Shown: piece by piece, positions 27,084 to 36,994 of the stretch
Layout: every line of letters starts with the position of its first letter
Position numbering within the stretch: the first letter of the stretch is position 1
NCBI GenBank assembly: GCA_039105265.1
Contig: JAPFFF010000019.1
Coordinates: 2,450,501 to 2,514,500, forward strand
Direction: 5' to 3'
Length of the DNA: 64,000 bases
DNA from: Tritrichomonas musculus
Lineage: Eukaryota > Parabasalia > Tritrichomonadida > Tritrichomonadidae
Notes under the pieces: generated by a model
Databases searched by the model: none
What the model saw: only the letters and a program-made list of their open reading frames with translations
What the model was told of the DNA's origin: nothing
Translations under genes and position numbers: made by a program

Positions 27084-27512
27084 ATGAATAAATACAGAAA
27101 TCCTGATTCATCTATTATTGGAGCAGAAGGAGAAATGTTCAACGAAGGAACAAAAACAGAACACACCATAGGCTTTAATCATTTTGGTATATTCTCTAAC
27201 GACAATACTTATGCCATTACATTTAATCCATATTACAATAGACCACCTATAAAATATATGGAAAACAAGCCTGTGAGGCCGCCAAAGAGTAATCAACATA
27301 GAACGAAACCATTGCATGAACCACCTGTCAGCATCACAGACGGAGGGTATTATTTAAAAAAAGATAAGGCTCCCAAGGCACCCATCCTTCCCTTTTACCT
27401 CAAGAAACCCGAAAAGATAGGGGAGATACAAGGAAAGGCTAATGAAAAAGATAAAGGAAATATAATATATGGCCCGCAACATAAAGTGAAAATAGAGAAA
27501 ATTATCTATTAA
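27084..27512 (+). CDS. 142-residue protein of unknown function
   Basis: Start ATG at 27084 after a nine-T run. It is Pro- and Lys-rich (PPIKYMENKPVRPPKSNQ, KAPKAPILPFYLKKPEKIGE) with no membrane segment. It could be a linear, partly disordered virion protein. No family recognised. Confidence 0.55.
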   Translation: MNKYRNPDSSIIGAEGEMFNEGTKTEHTIGFNHFGIFSNDNTYAITFNPYYNRPPIKYMENKPVRPPKSNQHRTKPLHEPPVSITDGGYYLKKDKAPKAPILPFYLKKPEKIGEIQGKANEKDKGNIIYGPQHKVKIEKIIY

Positions 27513-27536
27513 ATAAAAGATTTTTTTCGAAATGAA

Positions 27537-28061
27537 ATGATTAAAAAGAGGTCAAATAATGCAGGCGTTAATGCTAATTTATCATTAGAACCACAAGCCG
27601 CAGCTCAATCAACATCAAATATTAATAACAATATCATCATAAACAAAAGGGATGATGGGAAGGAAGAGATTGTTATAACAAGAAATGTCGAGCTAGAAGA
27701 CAGCCCAGAAGATGATGTAAAAGATGTAAAATATGTAATTCTCGAGACTTTTGCCAATATTTTATTGAACCAAGATAAAGCTTTGCTCTCTAATCTTATC
27801 TCAAAAAATTGTATTATCGTTCCTGTAGAGGCGTTGATTGATATAATAAAATGTTCTGTAAAAGCTGAAATAGTAGAATTACATGTTGATGAAGATATAA
27901 AATGTTGTGCTGGGAAAGCTAATCCGATACGCCGAATCGAAGCCATAAAAATAGTAAACGACAAGGGAGAAGTTTGTATGGATTTCAAACAAGTATATAA
28001 CAAAGAATACAACGAACTAATTAACAAATATCATCTCTGCTTAAAATATGTTTGTGTTTAG
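27537..28061 (+). CDS. 174-residue protein, homologue of the lineage A 206-residue protein
   Basis: The N-terminal 60 residues are polar. From about residue 65 the domain VILETFANILL, then VEALIDIIKCSVKAEIVEL, DEDIKCCAGKANPIRRIEA and a terminal ELINKYHLCLKYVCV parallels the C-terminal domain at 4480-5100 (LMELIKIL..DKVEL..EDSGCTGC..HSISLKICI). It uses the second of two close ATGs. It is the second small protein shared by both lineages. Confidence 0.68.
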   Translation: MIKKRSNNAGVNANLSLEPQAAAQSTSNINNNIIINKRDDGKEEIVITRNVELEDSPEDDVKDVKYVILETFANILLNQDKALLSNLISKNCIIVPVEALIDIIKCSVKAEIVELHVDEDIKCCAGKANPIRRIEAIKIVNDKGEVCMDFKQVYNKEYNELINKYHLCLKYVCV

Positions 28062-28092
28062 ATTTTAATTTTAATTTTTTTCTTCAAGGCAA

Positions 28093-28377
28093 ATGACCAA
28101 TAAAATAGACCTCAAAAAATTCAATCAAACAGAAGTTGTAAAAAAACTATCCAAGAGTAAATCCGAAGAAAATTTAAAAATTATATCTGATGAAAAAGTT
28201 GAAGAGGAAACCCAAGCCGAACCCCTCCCTGAAAAACAAAAACGAGGACGCAAGAGCAAATACAATACACCGGAGGAAAGGCTCGAGGCAAGAAGAAAGC
28301 AGCAGAAAGAATATAGGCTACGAAAGAAACAAGAGCTAGAGGAGCTGAAAAAATTGGCTGAATTAGTGAAGGCATAA
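28093..28377 (+). CDS. 94-residue basic protein with AT-hook-like motif
   Basis: Residues 45-55 read EKQKRGRKSKYNT, an AT-hook-like RGRK core. A long basic helix follows (ERLEARRKQQKEYRLRKKQE) and a leucine-containing tail (LEELKKLAELVKA) that could dimerise. Such small basic proteins in large viruses and virophages are usually DNA-binding. A core or regulatory role is inferred. Confidence 0.6.
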   Translation: MTNKIDLKKFNQTEVVKKLSKSKSEENLKIISDEKVEEETQAEPLPEKQKRGRKSKYNTPEERLEARRKQQKEYRLRKKQELEELKKLAELVKA

Positions 28378-28399
28378 AGTAAAAAAATTTTTTTGCAGC

Positions 28400-29305
28400 T
28401 TACTCTTCGTCTTTAAATTCTTGAACTACAGCATCGTAATATTTCCTGATAATCTCAAGGGAGCCCTCAAAATATTCATCCTTTACTGAATCTTTCTTTA
28501 ATTCATTTCTATCTACAGCTTCGTTGAGAAGTTGGAGTAGTTTGTCTTCAGCATAAAATTGATTGTTTACTTTGGATGATATTATTTCTGTTGCTCCTCC
28601 ATTGTGCTGTTTATACCCGTTCAATCTTTGTTTCATGTTAAATGTTCTTCCAACTTTATAGATACATGTTTCTTTGTGTTTGTTGAGTTGGACTATATAA
28701 AGAAGGCCTCTAATATCTTTAGAAACGTAGAATGTTCCTCTATTTCCGACTTTTTTTACTTGGTATCCCATCTGTTCTAATTCTCTTTTCAGATGGGATT
28801 GTGTATATTTTATACCTGTTTCTTCGAAGTATTTTTTCTGTATAATTTTGATATCTCCCCTATCCATAATCTTCCCGTAAAGTTCCATAAATTGTTCTAG
28901 AGATGTGATTTCGAATTTGGTCTTGAGCCTTTTTAGCTCATCATTTATGGTATTGAATGATTGTTCTAGCTCCTGTACTCGCTTTTTATTGAATTGATTT
29001 TCATGATATATCTCTGAGAACCTTACGTCATTTTGTTCAAATTCATCTTCTAACATGCTATTTTGGGCCTGAATTTCAACAATTTTAGCCTTCAATTTCT
29101 CGTTTTCTGCTCTGAAATTTTGAATCTGGGCAATGGAATTATCCAATAATTTTGGGTAATCTATGCCATTTTTCTGTGATTTTAGCTCAAAAATTTCGGC
29201 TCTGAGTTCTTTGTTTTCAGCTTCAAGTTGGGCGATTTTTTCGTCTTTCTTTTTGTTTTCAGCTTCAAGTTGAGCGATTTTTTGGGGGGCTTTTTCGTAA
29301 TCCAT
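28400..29305 (-). CDS. Coiled-coil protein with C-terminal T5orf172 (GIY-YIG superfamily) domain
   Basis: The 301-residue protein has an N-terminal coiled coil over about residues 5-150, including near-repeats KIAQLEAENK at 9-18 and 23-32. A middle segment follows (IIQKKYFEETGIKYTQSHLKRELEQMGYQ, about 160-188) resembling a winged-helix. A C-terminal T5orf172-like domain has GLLYIVQLNKHKETCIYKVGRT (about 203-224), then RLNGYKQHNGG and FEGSLEIIRKYYD. GIY-YIG relatives cut DNA; many viral T5orf172 proteins are of unknown role. It is the only leftward gene of this half, and its start faces the minisatellite. Confidence 0.75.
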   Translation of the reverse strand: MDYEKAPQKIAQLEAENKKKDEKIAQLEAENKELRAEIFELKSQKNGIDYPKLLDNSIAQIQNFRAENEKLKAKIVEIQAQNSMLEDEFEQNDVRFSEIYHENQFNKKRVQELEQSFNTINDELKRLKTKFEITSLEQFMELYGKIMDRGDIKIIQKKYFEETGIKYTQSHLKRELEQMGYQVKKVGNRGTFYVSKDIRGLLYIVQLNKHKETCIYKVGRTFNMKQRLNGYKQHNGGATEIISSKVNNQFYAEDKLLQLLNEAVDRNELKKDSVKDEYFEGSLEIIRKYYDAVVQEFKDEE

Positions 29306-29330
29306 TTCTGGGCTCTTTTGCGGTCGCGAT

Positions 29331-31857
29331 AAAAAAATTAAAAAAATTTGAAAACGCGAAAAATTGAAAAAATCGAAAAATAGAAAAATCGAAAAATCGA
29401 AAAATTGAAAAATCGAAAAATTGAAAATTTTGAGAGAGAATTTTACTAATTTTTTCGTCTATATTTTATCGAAAATCTATTGAAATTTCAGTCATTTTTT
29501 GAGTCATTTTTTCGTCAATATTTTATCGAAAACCAGTCAAAATTTCGGTCATTTTTTGAGTCTTTTTTTGAGTCATTTTTCATCGAAAATCTATTAAAAT
29601 TTCAGCGAAAAATTCAGGTCGAAAAAAAGTAAAATGAAAATTTCGAAGGAAAATTTCGGTCATTTTTTGAGTCATTTTTCATCGAAAATCTATTAAAATT
29701 TCAGCGAAAAATTCAGGTCGAAAAAAAGTAAAATGAAAATTTCGAAGGAAAATTTCAGTCATTTTTTGAGTCATTTTTTCGTCAATATTTTATCGAAAAC
29801 CAGTCAAAATTTCGGTCATTTTTTGAGTCTTTTTTTGAGTCATTTTTCATCGAAAATCACTTGAAATTTCAGCGAAAAATTCAGGTCGAAAAAAAGTAAA
29901 ATGAAAATTTCGAAGGAAAATTTCGGTCATTTTTTGAGTCATTTTTCATCGAAAATCTATTAAAATTTCAGCGAAAAATTCAGGTCGAAAAAAAGTAAAA
30001 TGAAAATTTCGAAGGAAAATTTCGGTCATTTTTTGAGTCTTTTTTTGAGTCATTTTTCATCGAAAATCTATTAAAATTTCGGTCATTTTTTCAGTCATTT
30101 TTTGAGTCTTTTTTTGAGTCATTTTTCATCGAAAATCACTTGAAATTTCAGCGAAAAATTCAGGTCGAAAAAAAGTAAAATGAAAATTTCGAAGGAAAAT
30201 TTCGGTCATTTTTTGAGTCTTTTTTTGAGTCATTTTTCATCGAAAATCTATTAAAATTTCGGTCATTTTTTCAGTCATTTTTTGAGTCTTTTTTTGAGTC
30301 ATTTTTCATCGAAAATCTATTAAAATTTCAGCGAAAAATTCAGGTCGAAAAAAAGTAAAATGAAAATTTCGAAGGAGAATTTCGGTCATTTTTTGAGTCA
30401 TTTTTTCGTCAATATTTTATCGAAAATCTATTAAAATTTCAGCGAAAAATTCAGGTCGAAAAAAAGTAAAATGAAAATTTTGAAGGAAAATTTAGCTCAT
30501 TTTTTGAGTCTTTTTTTGAGTCATTTTTCATCGAAAATCTATTAAAATTTCAGCGAAAAATTCAGGTCGAAAAAAAGTAAAATGAAAATTTCGAAGGAAA
30601 ATTTCGGTCATTTTTTGAGTCATTTTTTCGTCAATATTTTATCGAAAATCTATTAAAATTTCAGCGAAAAATTCAGGTCGAAAAAAAGTAAAATGAAAAT
30701 TTTGAAGGAAAATTTCGGTCATTTTTTGAGTCATTTTTTCGTCAATATTTTATCGAAAATCAGTCAAAATTTCGGTCATTTTTTCAGTCATTTTTTGAGT
30801 CATTTTTCATCGAAAATCTATTAAAATTTCAGCGAAAAATTCAGGTCGAAAAAAAGTAAAATGAAAATTTCGAAGGAGAATTTCGGTCATTTTTTGAGTC
30901 ATTTTTTCGTCAATATTTTATCGAAAATCTATTAAAATTTCAGCGAAAAATTCAGGTCGAAAAAAAGTAAAATGAAAATTTCGAAGGAAAATTTCGGTCA
31001 TTTTTTGAGTCATTTTTTCGTCAATATTTTATCGAAAATCAGTCAAAATTTCGGTCATTTTTTCAGTCATTTTTTGAGTCTTTTTTTGAGTCATTTTTCA
31101 TCGAAAATCACTTGAAATTTCAGCGAAAAATTCAGGTCGAAAAAAAGTAAAATGAAAATTTCGAAGGAAAATTTCGGTCATTTTTTGAGTCTTTTTTTGA
31201 GTCATTTTTCATCGAAAATCTATTAAAATTCAGGTCGAAAAAAAGTAAAATGAAAATTTTGAAGGAAAATTTAGCTCATTTTTTGAGTCTTTTTTTGAGT
31301 CATTTTTCATCGAAAATCTATTAAAATTTCAGCGAAAAATTCAGGTCGAAAAAAAGTAAAATGAAAATTTCGAAGGAGAATTTCGGTCATTTTTTGAGTC
31401 ATTTTTTCGTCAGTATTTTATCGAAAATCTATTAAAATTTCAGCGAAAAATTCAGGTCGAAAAAAAGTAAAATGAAAATTTTGAAGGAAAATTTAGCTCA
31501 TTTTTTGAGTCTTTTTTTGAGTCATTTTTCATCGAAAATCTATTAAAATTTCAGCGAAAAATTCAGGTCGAAAAAAAGTAAAATGAAAATTTCGAAGGAA
31601 AATTTCGGTCATTTTTTGAGTCATTTTTTCGTCAATATTTTATCGAAAATCTATTAAAATTTCAGCGAAAAATTCAGGTCGAAAAAAAGTAAAATGAAAA
31701 TTTCGAAGGAGAATTTCGGTCATTTTTTGAGTCATTTTTTCGTCAATATTTTATCGAAAATCAGTCAAAATTTCGGTCATTTTTTCAGTCATTTTTTGAG
31801 TAATTTTTCATCGAAAATCTATTGAAATTTAGCGCATTTTTTCAGTCATTTCATTCT
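29331..31857. repeat. 2.5-kb AT-rich minisatellite with quantised unit lengths
   Basis: The left 100 bp are short gaaaaatc-type repeats. From about 29440 on, a core beginning caggtcgaaaaaaag occurs 17 times, at 29615, 29714, 29882, 29981, 30161, 30341, 30452, 30563, 30674, 30842, 30953, 31133, 31231, 31342, 31453, 31564 and 31675. The spacings are 99, 111, 168 or 180 (once 98), that is a 99-bp base plus optional 12-bp and 69-bp modules. All six frames are stopped in every unit, so it is not coding. It lies between the polymerase 3' end and the T5orf172 gene start. Confidence 0.85.
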
Positions 31858-34800
31858 TCAAAATTTGATTCTTCTCTCAAATGTTGGTAAATTTATCTGT
31901 TGGTATGAGCTATTTTTTTTGAAACAATTAGCCCCATCAAGAAGATTAAATACTATCTCTTCGCCGCAATATAATTTCTCATATAACTCCTCCACTGATA
32001 TATTCATCCTCTTTGCTTTGTTCAGAATACATTGTTTAGGAATTCCTTTCAGTCTTATATGTAGGCCTTCATTCCCCTTCTCATCTACCAAAATGTCGAG
32101 ATATGATTTCTTTCCCAAAGCTATTAATTTTCTTGAAAAAACAGCCCCAAAAGCTCCTTCAAACGAATCAAAATCACAGTGAAACTGCGTCATCTTTTTG
32201 CCTATTAACTCCTTTCCATATCTCTTTTTGAACACTTCTCCTATCCTTGCTACATCTTCTTCTTTGATATGTATACTGTCTGTGTCTGTGTAGTATATTT
32301 CAATTCCATTCTGCTCTGCAGAACTTATCACTCGATTCATCAAATGTTTGCTCCAGGACAACACACTTGCTCCAAAATGTGGTAAATTAAAGTGATTATT
32401 TATTGGTTTTACTTTCTTGACATACACATTTTCGATTGATTTATTCTCTATTATTTCTGTGATATAATTATAATTTTTCCAGATATATTTGATGGCTTTA
32501 TCTTTTGGTATGCATTTTGTTTCTGTCGTGGTGGCTTTGAGAATAGATTTTCCATAAATAGAATTCAAGAGGAGTTTAATAGTTTGTTGTAGAGGATTTT
32601 TTGCATCCTGATATTTCTTTCGGAGATTAAACAATTTCTCGATGAATATGTTGATTTTGCTATTAAATCCTTCATCAAAATAATATCCTCGGATAAAATC
32701 GTAGTCAAAAGTATAAAATTCCATCAGGTCCATAAAAGCTCTCTTGTCAATATAATAGTGGTCTGTTGGATTGTTGGTAAATATTTTAGAGCCCTGGTCA
32801 TTCCTGCTAAATACCTGCCCAAATTGATATGGCTTATCTGATTTACAGCTTAGTTTTTTAATGTTTATTTCGGCAAAGAACTGGTCATAACGTAATAATT
32901 CTTCAGTAGATATTCCTTCAGGAATTATTTTAGGCATTCCTTTGGGCACTCCAGACATAATACTCATGGCCGACGGATATAAAGAGACGGCATCGAAATC
33001 TTGTATTCTCGCTTCTACATACTGCTTTTCATTATTTGCCGTCATGGTTCTTCCCCCAGAAACACATCTCTGGATAAAGTTTTGTGGCTTACCACTTAGC
33101 TGATAGCACTCATCGAAGCAACCAAATTTGTAGGCATAATAATATCCAATCGAAGAGATAGAGATAAAATTATGGACGTCCAACATATCTGTTTTTGTTT
33201 GTCTGAACACTTCTATCAAGTCTCGATTAAATTTCTCTACTCCTTTCATCAAAACAATACAGTCGAGCTTGCAATAATAGATGGCATATTTCATGATATC
33301 GATGCAAGGCATCGCTACGTCCGAAGGACTGTCTATCTGGAGATTTTCATAAGCGCCACAATTTATTGCATTATCGATAAGCTGTTTCCAGTCTTGTTTT
33401 ATTTGTTGAAGTGTTTTTTTGTCTTTATTTTCGAGATAATATTGTAGTTGGAATTCAAGGGCTGAGACTTCTTTTCGTTTGATATTTTTTTCTGTGTATA
33501 TTTTATATGCCATTACTTCTTTGTGGACGGGTAGTTGGAACATTTTAGCGAAGGAAGATAGGGCAGCAGGTATCAAAGAGTAGCTATTTCGGAAGGTTAA
33601 TCTTTTGTTTATTTTATATTTTGTCATGACAATTTGAAGAATTGTACCATTCCTTTCAGTTATTTGGACGTCCCATCCTGGGGTGTTGATGAAGAAGCAG
33701 GCATCATATTTTAGATTATGAAAGTATGTCAAAGAATTATTTTCCAAAGATTTTAATAATCTCTCGGCTATATTATCCCCCTCAAAAACCATTTTATGTA
33801 TCAATTCTTTTGTTCTATATACTGTAATGTTAAGATATGGTTTATGGGGAGATAATGTTGTATCGGTCTCAAAATCAGAGTAGTATATCTTTGACCACTC
33901 CCTCTCTTTTTTCATAACAGACGAATCTATTTTTTGACAGCAAAGGGAAGGGTCATAATTTAAATCTTGATAATCTGCTAGATGACTGTTATATTCATTT
34001 GTGGCCAAAATATCCATCTCGCAAGATTTTATTTCTCTGAACATGCCTTCTTTAAATAGCTTTCGAAGTATTGTTATAAGCTTTGTGTTTCCCACGGGTT
34101 TGTTAATCATGTAATGATTTTTGTATAATAACAGGTCTACAGTCCTGTTAAAATCTTTAGCCCAGGCTTTCTTTCGGGTATCTATTTTGATTTGCTGTTG
34201 GTCTCTCGTAGCATATTTTTCATCAATCCTCCTGACAATAAAATGACATTTAAAATATTTGGCAATATCATAGATTAAAGTATTTGGCACCATCCTTGTT
34301 TTCACCATGGAACGTAGATGATTTATTTCTTCCTCTGAGAAAACTTTTGATTGAATACATGCATAGACCAGGCAATTATCTTGATAATTTTTCTTCTCCA
34401 CAGACTTAAATATTTGATATATAGTCAAATCAATATCAGAAAGATTGATATATGGAAAGAATCCTCCGTCTGGTTTTTCTCTATAATCTTCATCAATTTC
34501 TACTTCTTCTTCATATAGCTTTCCTTTACTAGTTTGTTTATTGATTGTGAAGACGGTTTGTTTGCCTTTCTTTTTGTTTTGAATGAAGAGTAATTGATAT
34601 TTTGCAGGGATAAATACATTACCAATCCAAGGATTATTATCAGAACAATCATCATTTAAATCTATTGTACCGGAGATATGACCAATAGTTGTGTCAATAT
34701 TTCGTGCCGATGAGATGGTATACCACTTATATTCCTCCCCATCTAGAGACTCACTTTTTACTACCACGTTCTTTTTATTCTTCTTGTGAAGCTGCCTTAG

Positions 34801-35298
34801 AGTTTCAGTAAATGCCATCCTGGTATCTTCATCATCTCCAATAACTATTTCGAATGAAATTTCCTTGTTCGCTTTCATCATAAATTCCTTCATCTGCTTC
34901 TTAAATTTAGGCTTATCTTTAATATTTTTGACTCTTTCCTTGTACTCTTTTCTGGCTTCGGTCTTAGCTGTAGAGTACAAATCGACCGAAATATTTAATA
35001 TATCCCTTTCTGCTCTGGCATTATTTTTGATGCTTTGTTTGTATTCTCTTCGCGATGCCTTTTCTTTTTGTCTGGTATTTTTTTGCCTGCGCAGATTGTT
35101 AAACAACTTATCATCACTTTCATTAAATGCCTTGATATAATCCTTCACTTTCAAGCCTCTTTTGTTTATTTTCATTTTGGAGATATTTTGTCTGAGCTCT
35201 TCTCGGAGTTTTTTTACGGTTTGTTTCCCTTTACCATAAAATCCAGGGAGGGATAAAATTTGCTTCTTGGATAGTTTGGAAATGAGCTGGTTGTCCAT
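31858..35298 (-). CDS. Protein-primed-type B family DNA polymerase, lineage B
   Basis: The 1146-residue protein has an N-terminal basic helical region (1-180), an OTU-like patch with DNCLVYACIQSK (about residue 306), then exonuclease motifs YSDFETD (about 469), FHNLKYDACFF (about 524) and YCKLDCIVL (about 678), and polymerase motifs DAVSLYPSAM (about 768), KLLLNSIYGKS (about 907) and YYTDTDSIHI (about 1003). Polymerases of this group copy linear DNA from a protein primer. An OTU-like region before the exonuclease is known from some Polinton polymerases. The start at 35298 is the only good ATG. It is much shorter than the A3 polymerase and has no HNH block. Confidence 0.85.
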   Translation of the reverse strand: MDNQLISKLSKKQILSLPGFYGKGKQTVKKLREELRQNISKMKINKRGLKVKDYIKAFNESDDKLFNNLRRQKNTRQKEKASRREYKQSIKNNARAERDILNISVDLYSTAKTEARKEYKERVKNIKDKPKFKKQMKEFMMKANKEISFEIVIGDDEDTRMAFTETLRQLHKKNKKNVVVKSESLDGEEYKWYTISSARNIDTTIGHISGTIDLNDDCSDNNPWIGNVFIPAKYQLLFIQNKKKGKQTVFTINKQTSKGKLYEEEVEIDEDYREKPDGGFFPYINLSDIDLTIYQIFKSVEKKNYQDNCLVYACIQSKVFSEEEINHLRSMVKTRMVPNTLIYDIAKYFKCHFIVRRIDEKYATRDQQQIKIDTRKKAWAKDFNRTVDLLLYKNHYMINKPVGNTKLITILRKLFKEGMFREIKSCEMDILATNEYNSHLADYQDLNYDPSLCCQKIDSSVMKKEREWSKIYYSDFETDTTLSPHKPYLNITVYRTKELIHKMVFEGDNIAERLLKSLENNSLTYFHNLKYDACFFINTPGWDVQITERNGTILQIVMTKYKINKRLTFRNSYSLIPAALSSFAKMFQLPVHKEVMAYKIYTEKNIKRKEVSALEFQLQYYLENKDKKTLQQIKQDWKQLIDNAINCGAYENLQIDSPSDVAMPCIDIMKYAIYYCKLDCIVLMKGVEKFNRDLIEVFRQTKTDMLDVHNFISISSIGYYYAYKFGCFDECYQLSGKPQNFIQRCVSGGRTMTANNEKQYVEARIQDFDAVSLYPSAMSIMSGVPKGMPKIIPEGISTEELLRYDQFFAEINIKKLSCKSDKPYQFGQVFSRNDQGSKIFTNNPTDHYYIDKRAFMDLMEFYTFDYDFIRGYYFDEGFNSKINIFIEKLFNLRKKYQDAKNPLQQTIKLLLNSIYGKSILKATTTETKCIPKDKAIKYIWKNYNYITEIIENKSIENVYVKKVKPINNHFNLPHFGASVLSWSKHLMNRVISSAEQNGIEIYYTDTDSIHIKEEDVARIGEVFKKRYGKELIGKKMTQFHCDFDSFEGAFGAVFSRKLIALGKKSYLDILVDEKGNEGLHIRLKGIPKQCILNKAKRMNISVEELYEKLYCGEEIVFNLLDGANCFKKNSSYQQINLPTFERRIKF

Positions 35299-36001
35299 TT
35301 TACAATAAAATTAAAAAGTGATAAAAAAATATCACGCGACAAAAATTATAGCAGAACAGAAAAAATGAAGATTGGGATTCAAGAATGGGATTGGCAAAAT
35401 ATGACTGAAATAATTAAATTCTCCTCTAAAATAGGAAGAAAATTGACTATAAGAACGTTTAAAAATATTGAATATTCATCGAGATATTGATACCGAAATT
35501 TTGGAAAAAAAGCATGAGTAGGGGGTCATGGTTTTGAGATTGAGAAAATATAAATGATGTTTCAAAAAATATGTATGAGCAGGTATGTTCATTTTTTTAT
35601 TACCAAACAAGCAACTTGGGGTTCCTGAGCCCCATAAAAGAAAGCAGTAAAGGGGGTCCCAATTTTTCAAATCACATTTCGTGGTGCTATAATAATATTG
35701 TGGTCGCCGCAAAAGTATGTATGAAATATTTTTGTAGGAATTGTGATTTGAAAAATGGGACTTTCTATGAGATGCCACAAAAATATGAATGATATATTTT
35801 TGAAAGGATTTCTAGAAAATCCTGTGGTCGTCTCAAAAAAAAACTCAGGGAAGGGTTTTCTCTTTTTTCAAATAACATTTCAGGACAAATTTTTTTCAAA
35901 AAACATATCAAGAAAATGGTTCTTTTGGACCGACAATACACAATGTTTTTTTGGAAAAATTTTTTGAATGAAATTTTTTGGAAATTGAGATAAATCTTAG
36001 A
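35299..36001. other. Non-coding region upstream of the polymerase with a long hairpin
   Basis: No gene is supported. Arms at 35656-35680 and 35738-35761 are complementary over about 24 bp, with one mismatch and one extra base, around a loop of about 57 nt. Two related words, gccgcaaaagtatgtatga (about 35707) and gccacaaaaatatgaatga (about 35773), each followed by atatttttg, foreshadow the gccacaaag iterons further right. The region separates two leftward genes. Confidence 0.55.
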
Positions 36002-36140
36002 GCGCCACAAAGTATATATTTGAGCGCCACAAAGTATGTTTTGAGCGCCACAAAGATGTCTTAGAGCGCCACAAAGACGACCTGATGCGCCACAAAGATA
36101 TACCTGAAGCGCCACAAAGTATACTTAGCGCGCCACAAAG
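36002..36140. repeat. Seven-copy iteron array, 21-22 bp period
   Basis: The exact 11-mer gcgccacaaag starts at 36002, 36024, 36045, 36066, 36087, 36109 and 36130, giving periods of 22, 21, 21, 21, 22 and 21 bp. The spacers between are variable and AT-rich. Two helical turns per unit places every site on one face of the DNA, as in plasmid and viral iterons bound by initiators or by regulators. It sits 120 bp right of the last unstructured stretch and just beyond the 3' end of the 243-residue gene. Confidence 0.85.
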
Positions 36141-36262
36141 AGAAGCATGAAAGATTTTACGACCAAATATTGTCTCAGATCACATGTCCATTTCCTGGTT
36201 TCAAAGAGCATTCAAATGGGATTTCAAAGGCTTCAGAAAATGATTTCAAATGACTTTCAAAT

Positions 36263-36994
36263 TTATTTTGTCAAGATATCATATATATCAGCATCCTGGG
36301 ATGGTTTTATCTTCAGAGTAATGAACAAGGGGGATTTTAAGATTACTGGCTGGAACATAAAGTCGACCAACCTCATTTCCAAATACTTTAACGAATCTGT
36401 ATTTACTTTTACTTTTATTGGTTTTGTCAAATCAGAATTCACTATTAAAGCTTCTTGGTCCATAATCATTGTATCAATATTTGCGATGATGCTGGGAGTA
36501 TATTCTTGGTCTCCAATAGATGAGTGCGCTGCTACACCCTGCAAAGATACTAAATATAATTTATTGGCAAAATCAAGAATTGGCAAATCTGGAACATTTT
36601 TTTCTTCGTTAGCTTCTACATAAAATTCCTTACAGTTAAACAATCCAGTAATCAATTTTGCTCTATGGCTGCCTTCCTTGAATGTGATATTTTCGGTCGG
36701 TGTTAATGAAATTGTTCTATTATTCACATTCTTGAACTCGATTGTTTTCTGACACAAATTTAAAAACTTTACCAGATAGCCAAAAGAATAGGCATACGAC
36801 TCCTCGAAATCAATTCGAACTTCACTATTTTCTGTCTCAAATATTAAATAATCATCAGCGGTCGTCATTAAAATATTTGCTTTAGTATTGATAGACGAAA
36901 CATAATACTTGACGAAAGGGCATTTCCAAGGAATATCTATATTCATCCTCACAGTATTATAATTTTCAGGCTGGCTTTGAACACTATACAACAT
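36263..36994 (-). CDS. 243-residue protein, possible minor capsid or fibre-base protein
   Basis: Start ATG at 36994. It looks beta-rich throughout: VRMNIDIPWKCPFVKYYV, YLIFETENSEVRIDFEES, NNRTISLTPTENITF, and the final LRLVDFMFQ-like strand (LEMRLVDFMFQPVILKSPLF). That final pattern resembles the last strands of jelly-roll minor capsid proteins. It is divergent from the giant fibre gene, with only 19 bp between starts. No firm family. Confidence 0.5.
   Translation of the reverse strand: MLYSVQSQPENYNTVRMNIDIPWKCPFVKYYVSSINTKANILMTTADDYLIFETENSEVRIDFEESYAYSFGYLVKFLNLCQKTIEFKNVNNRTISLTPTENITFKEGSHRAKLITGLFNCKEFYVEANEEKNVPDLPILDFANKLYLVSLQGVAAHSSIGDQEYTPSIIANIDTMIMDQEALIVNSDLTKPIKVKVNTDSLKYLEMRLVDFMFQPVILKSPLFITLKIKPSQDADIYDILTK

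Noticed and set aside
29440-31857. CRISPR array
   Set aside because: Units are long, AT-rich, directly adjoining and nearly identical throughout, with no unique spacers and no cas-like gene; it is a minisatellite.
29440-31857. Decayed gene, because most spacings are multiples of three
   Set aside because: All six frames have stops inside the core unit itself; the multiples of three follow from the 99, 12 and 69 bp module sizes.
36002-36140. CRISPR array or short coding repeat (LCGA-type peptide on the minus strand)
   Set aside because: The 11-bp repeats with about 10-bp spacers are too small for CRISPR, and the open frame over them is a by-product of a 21-bp period.
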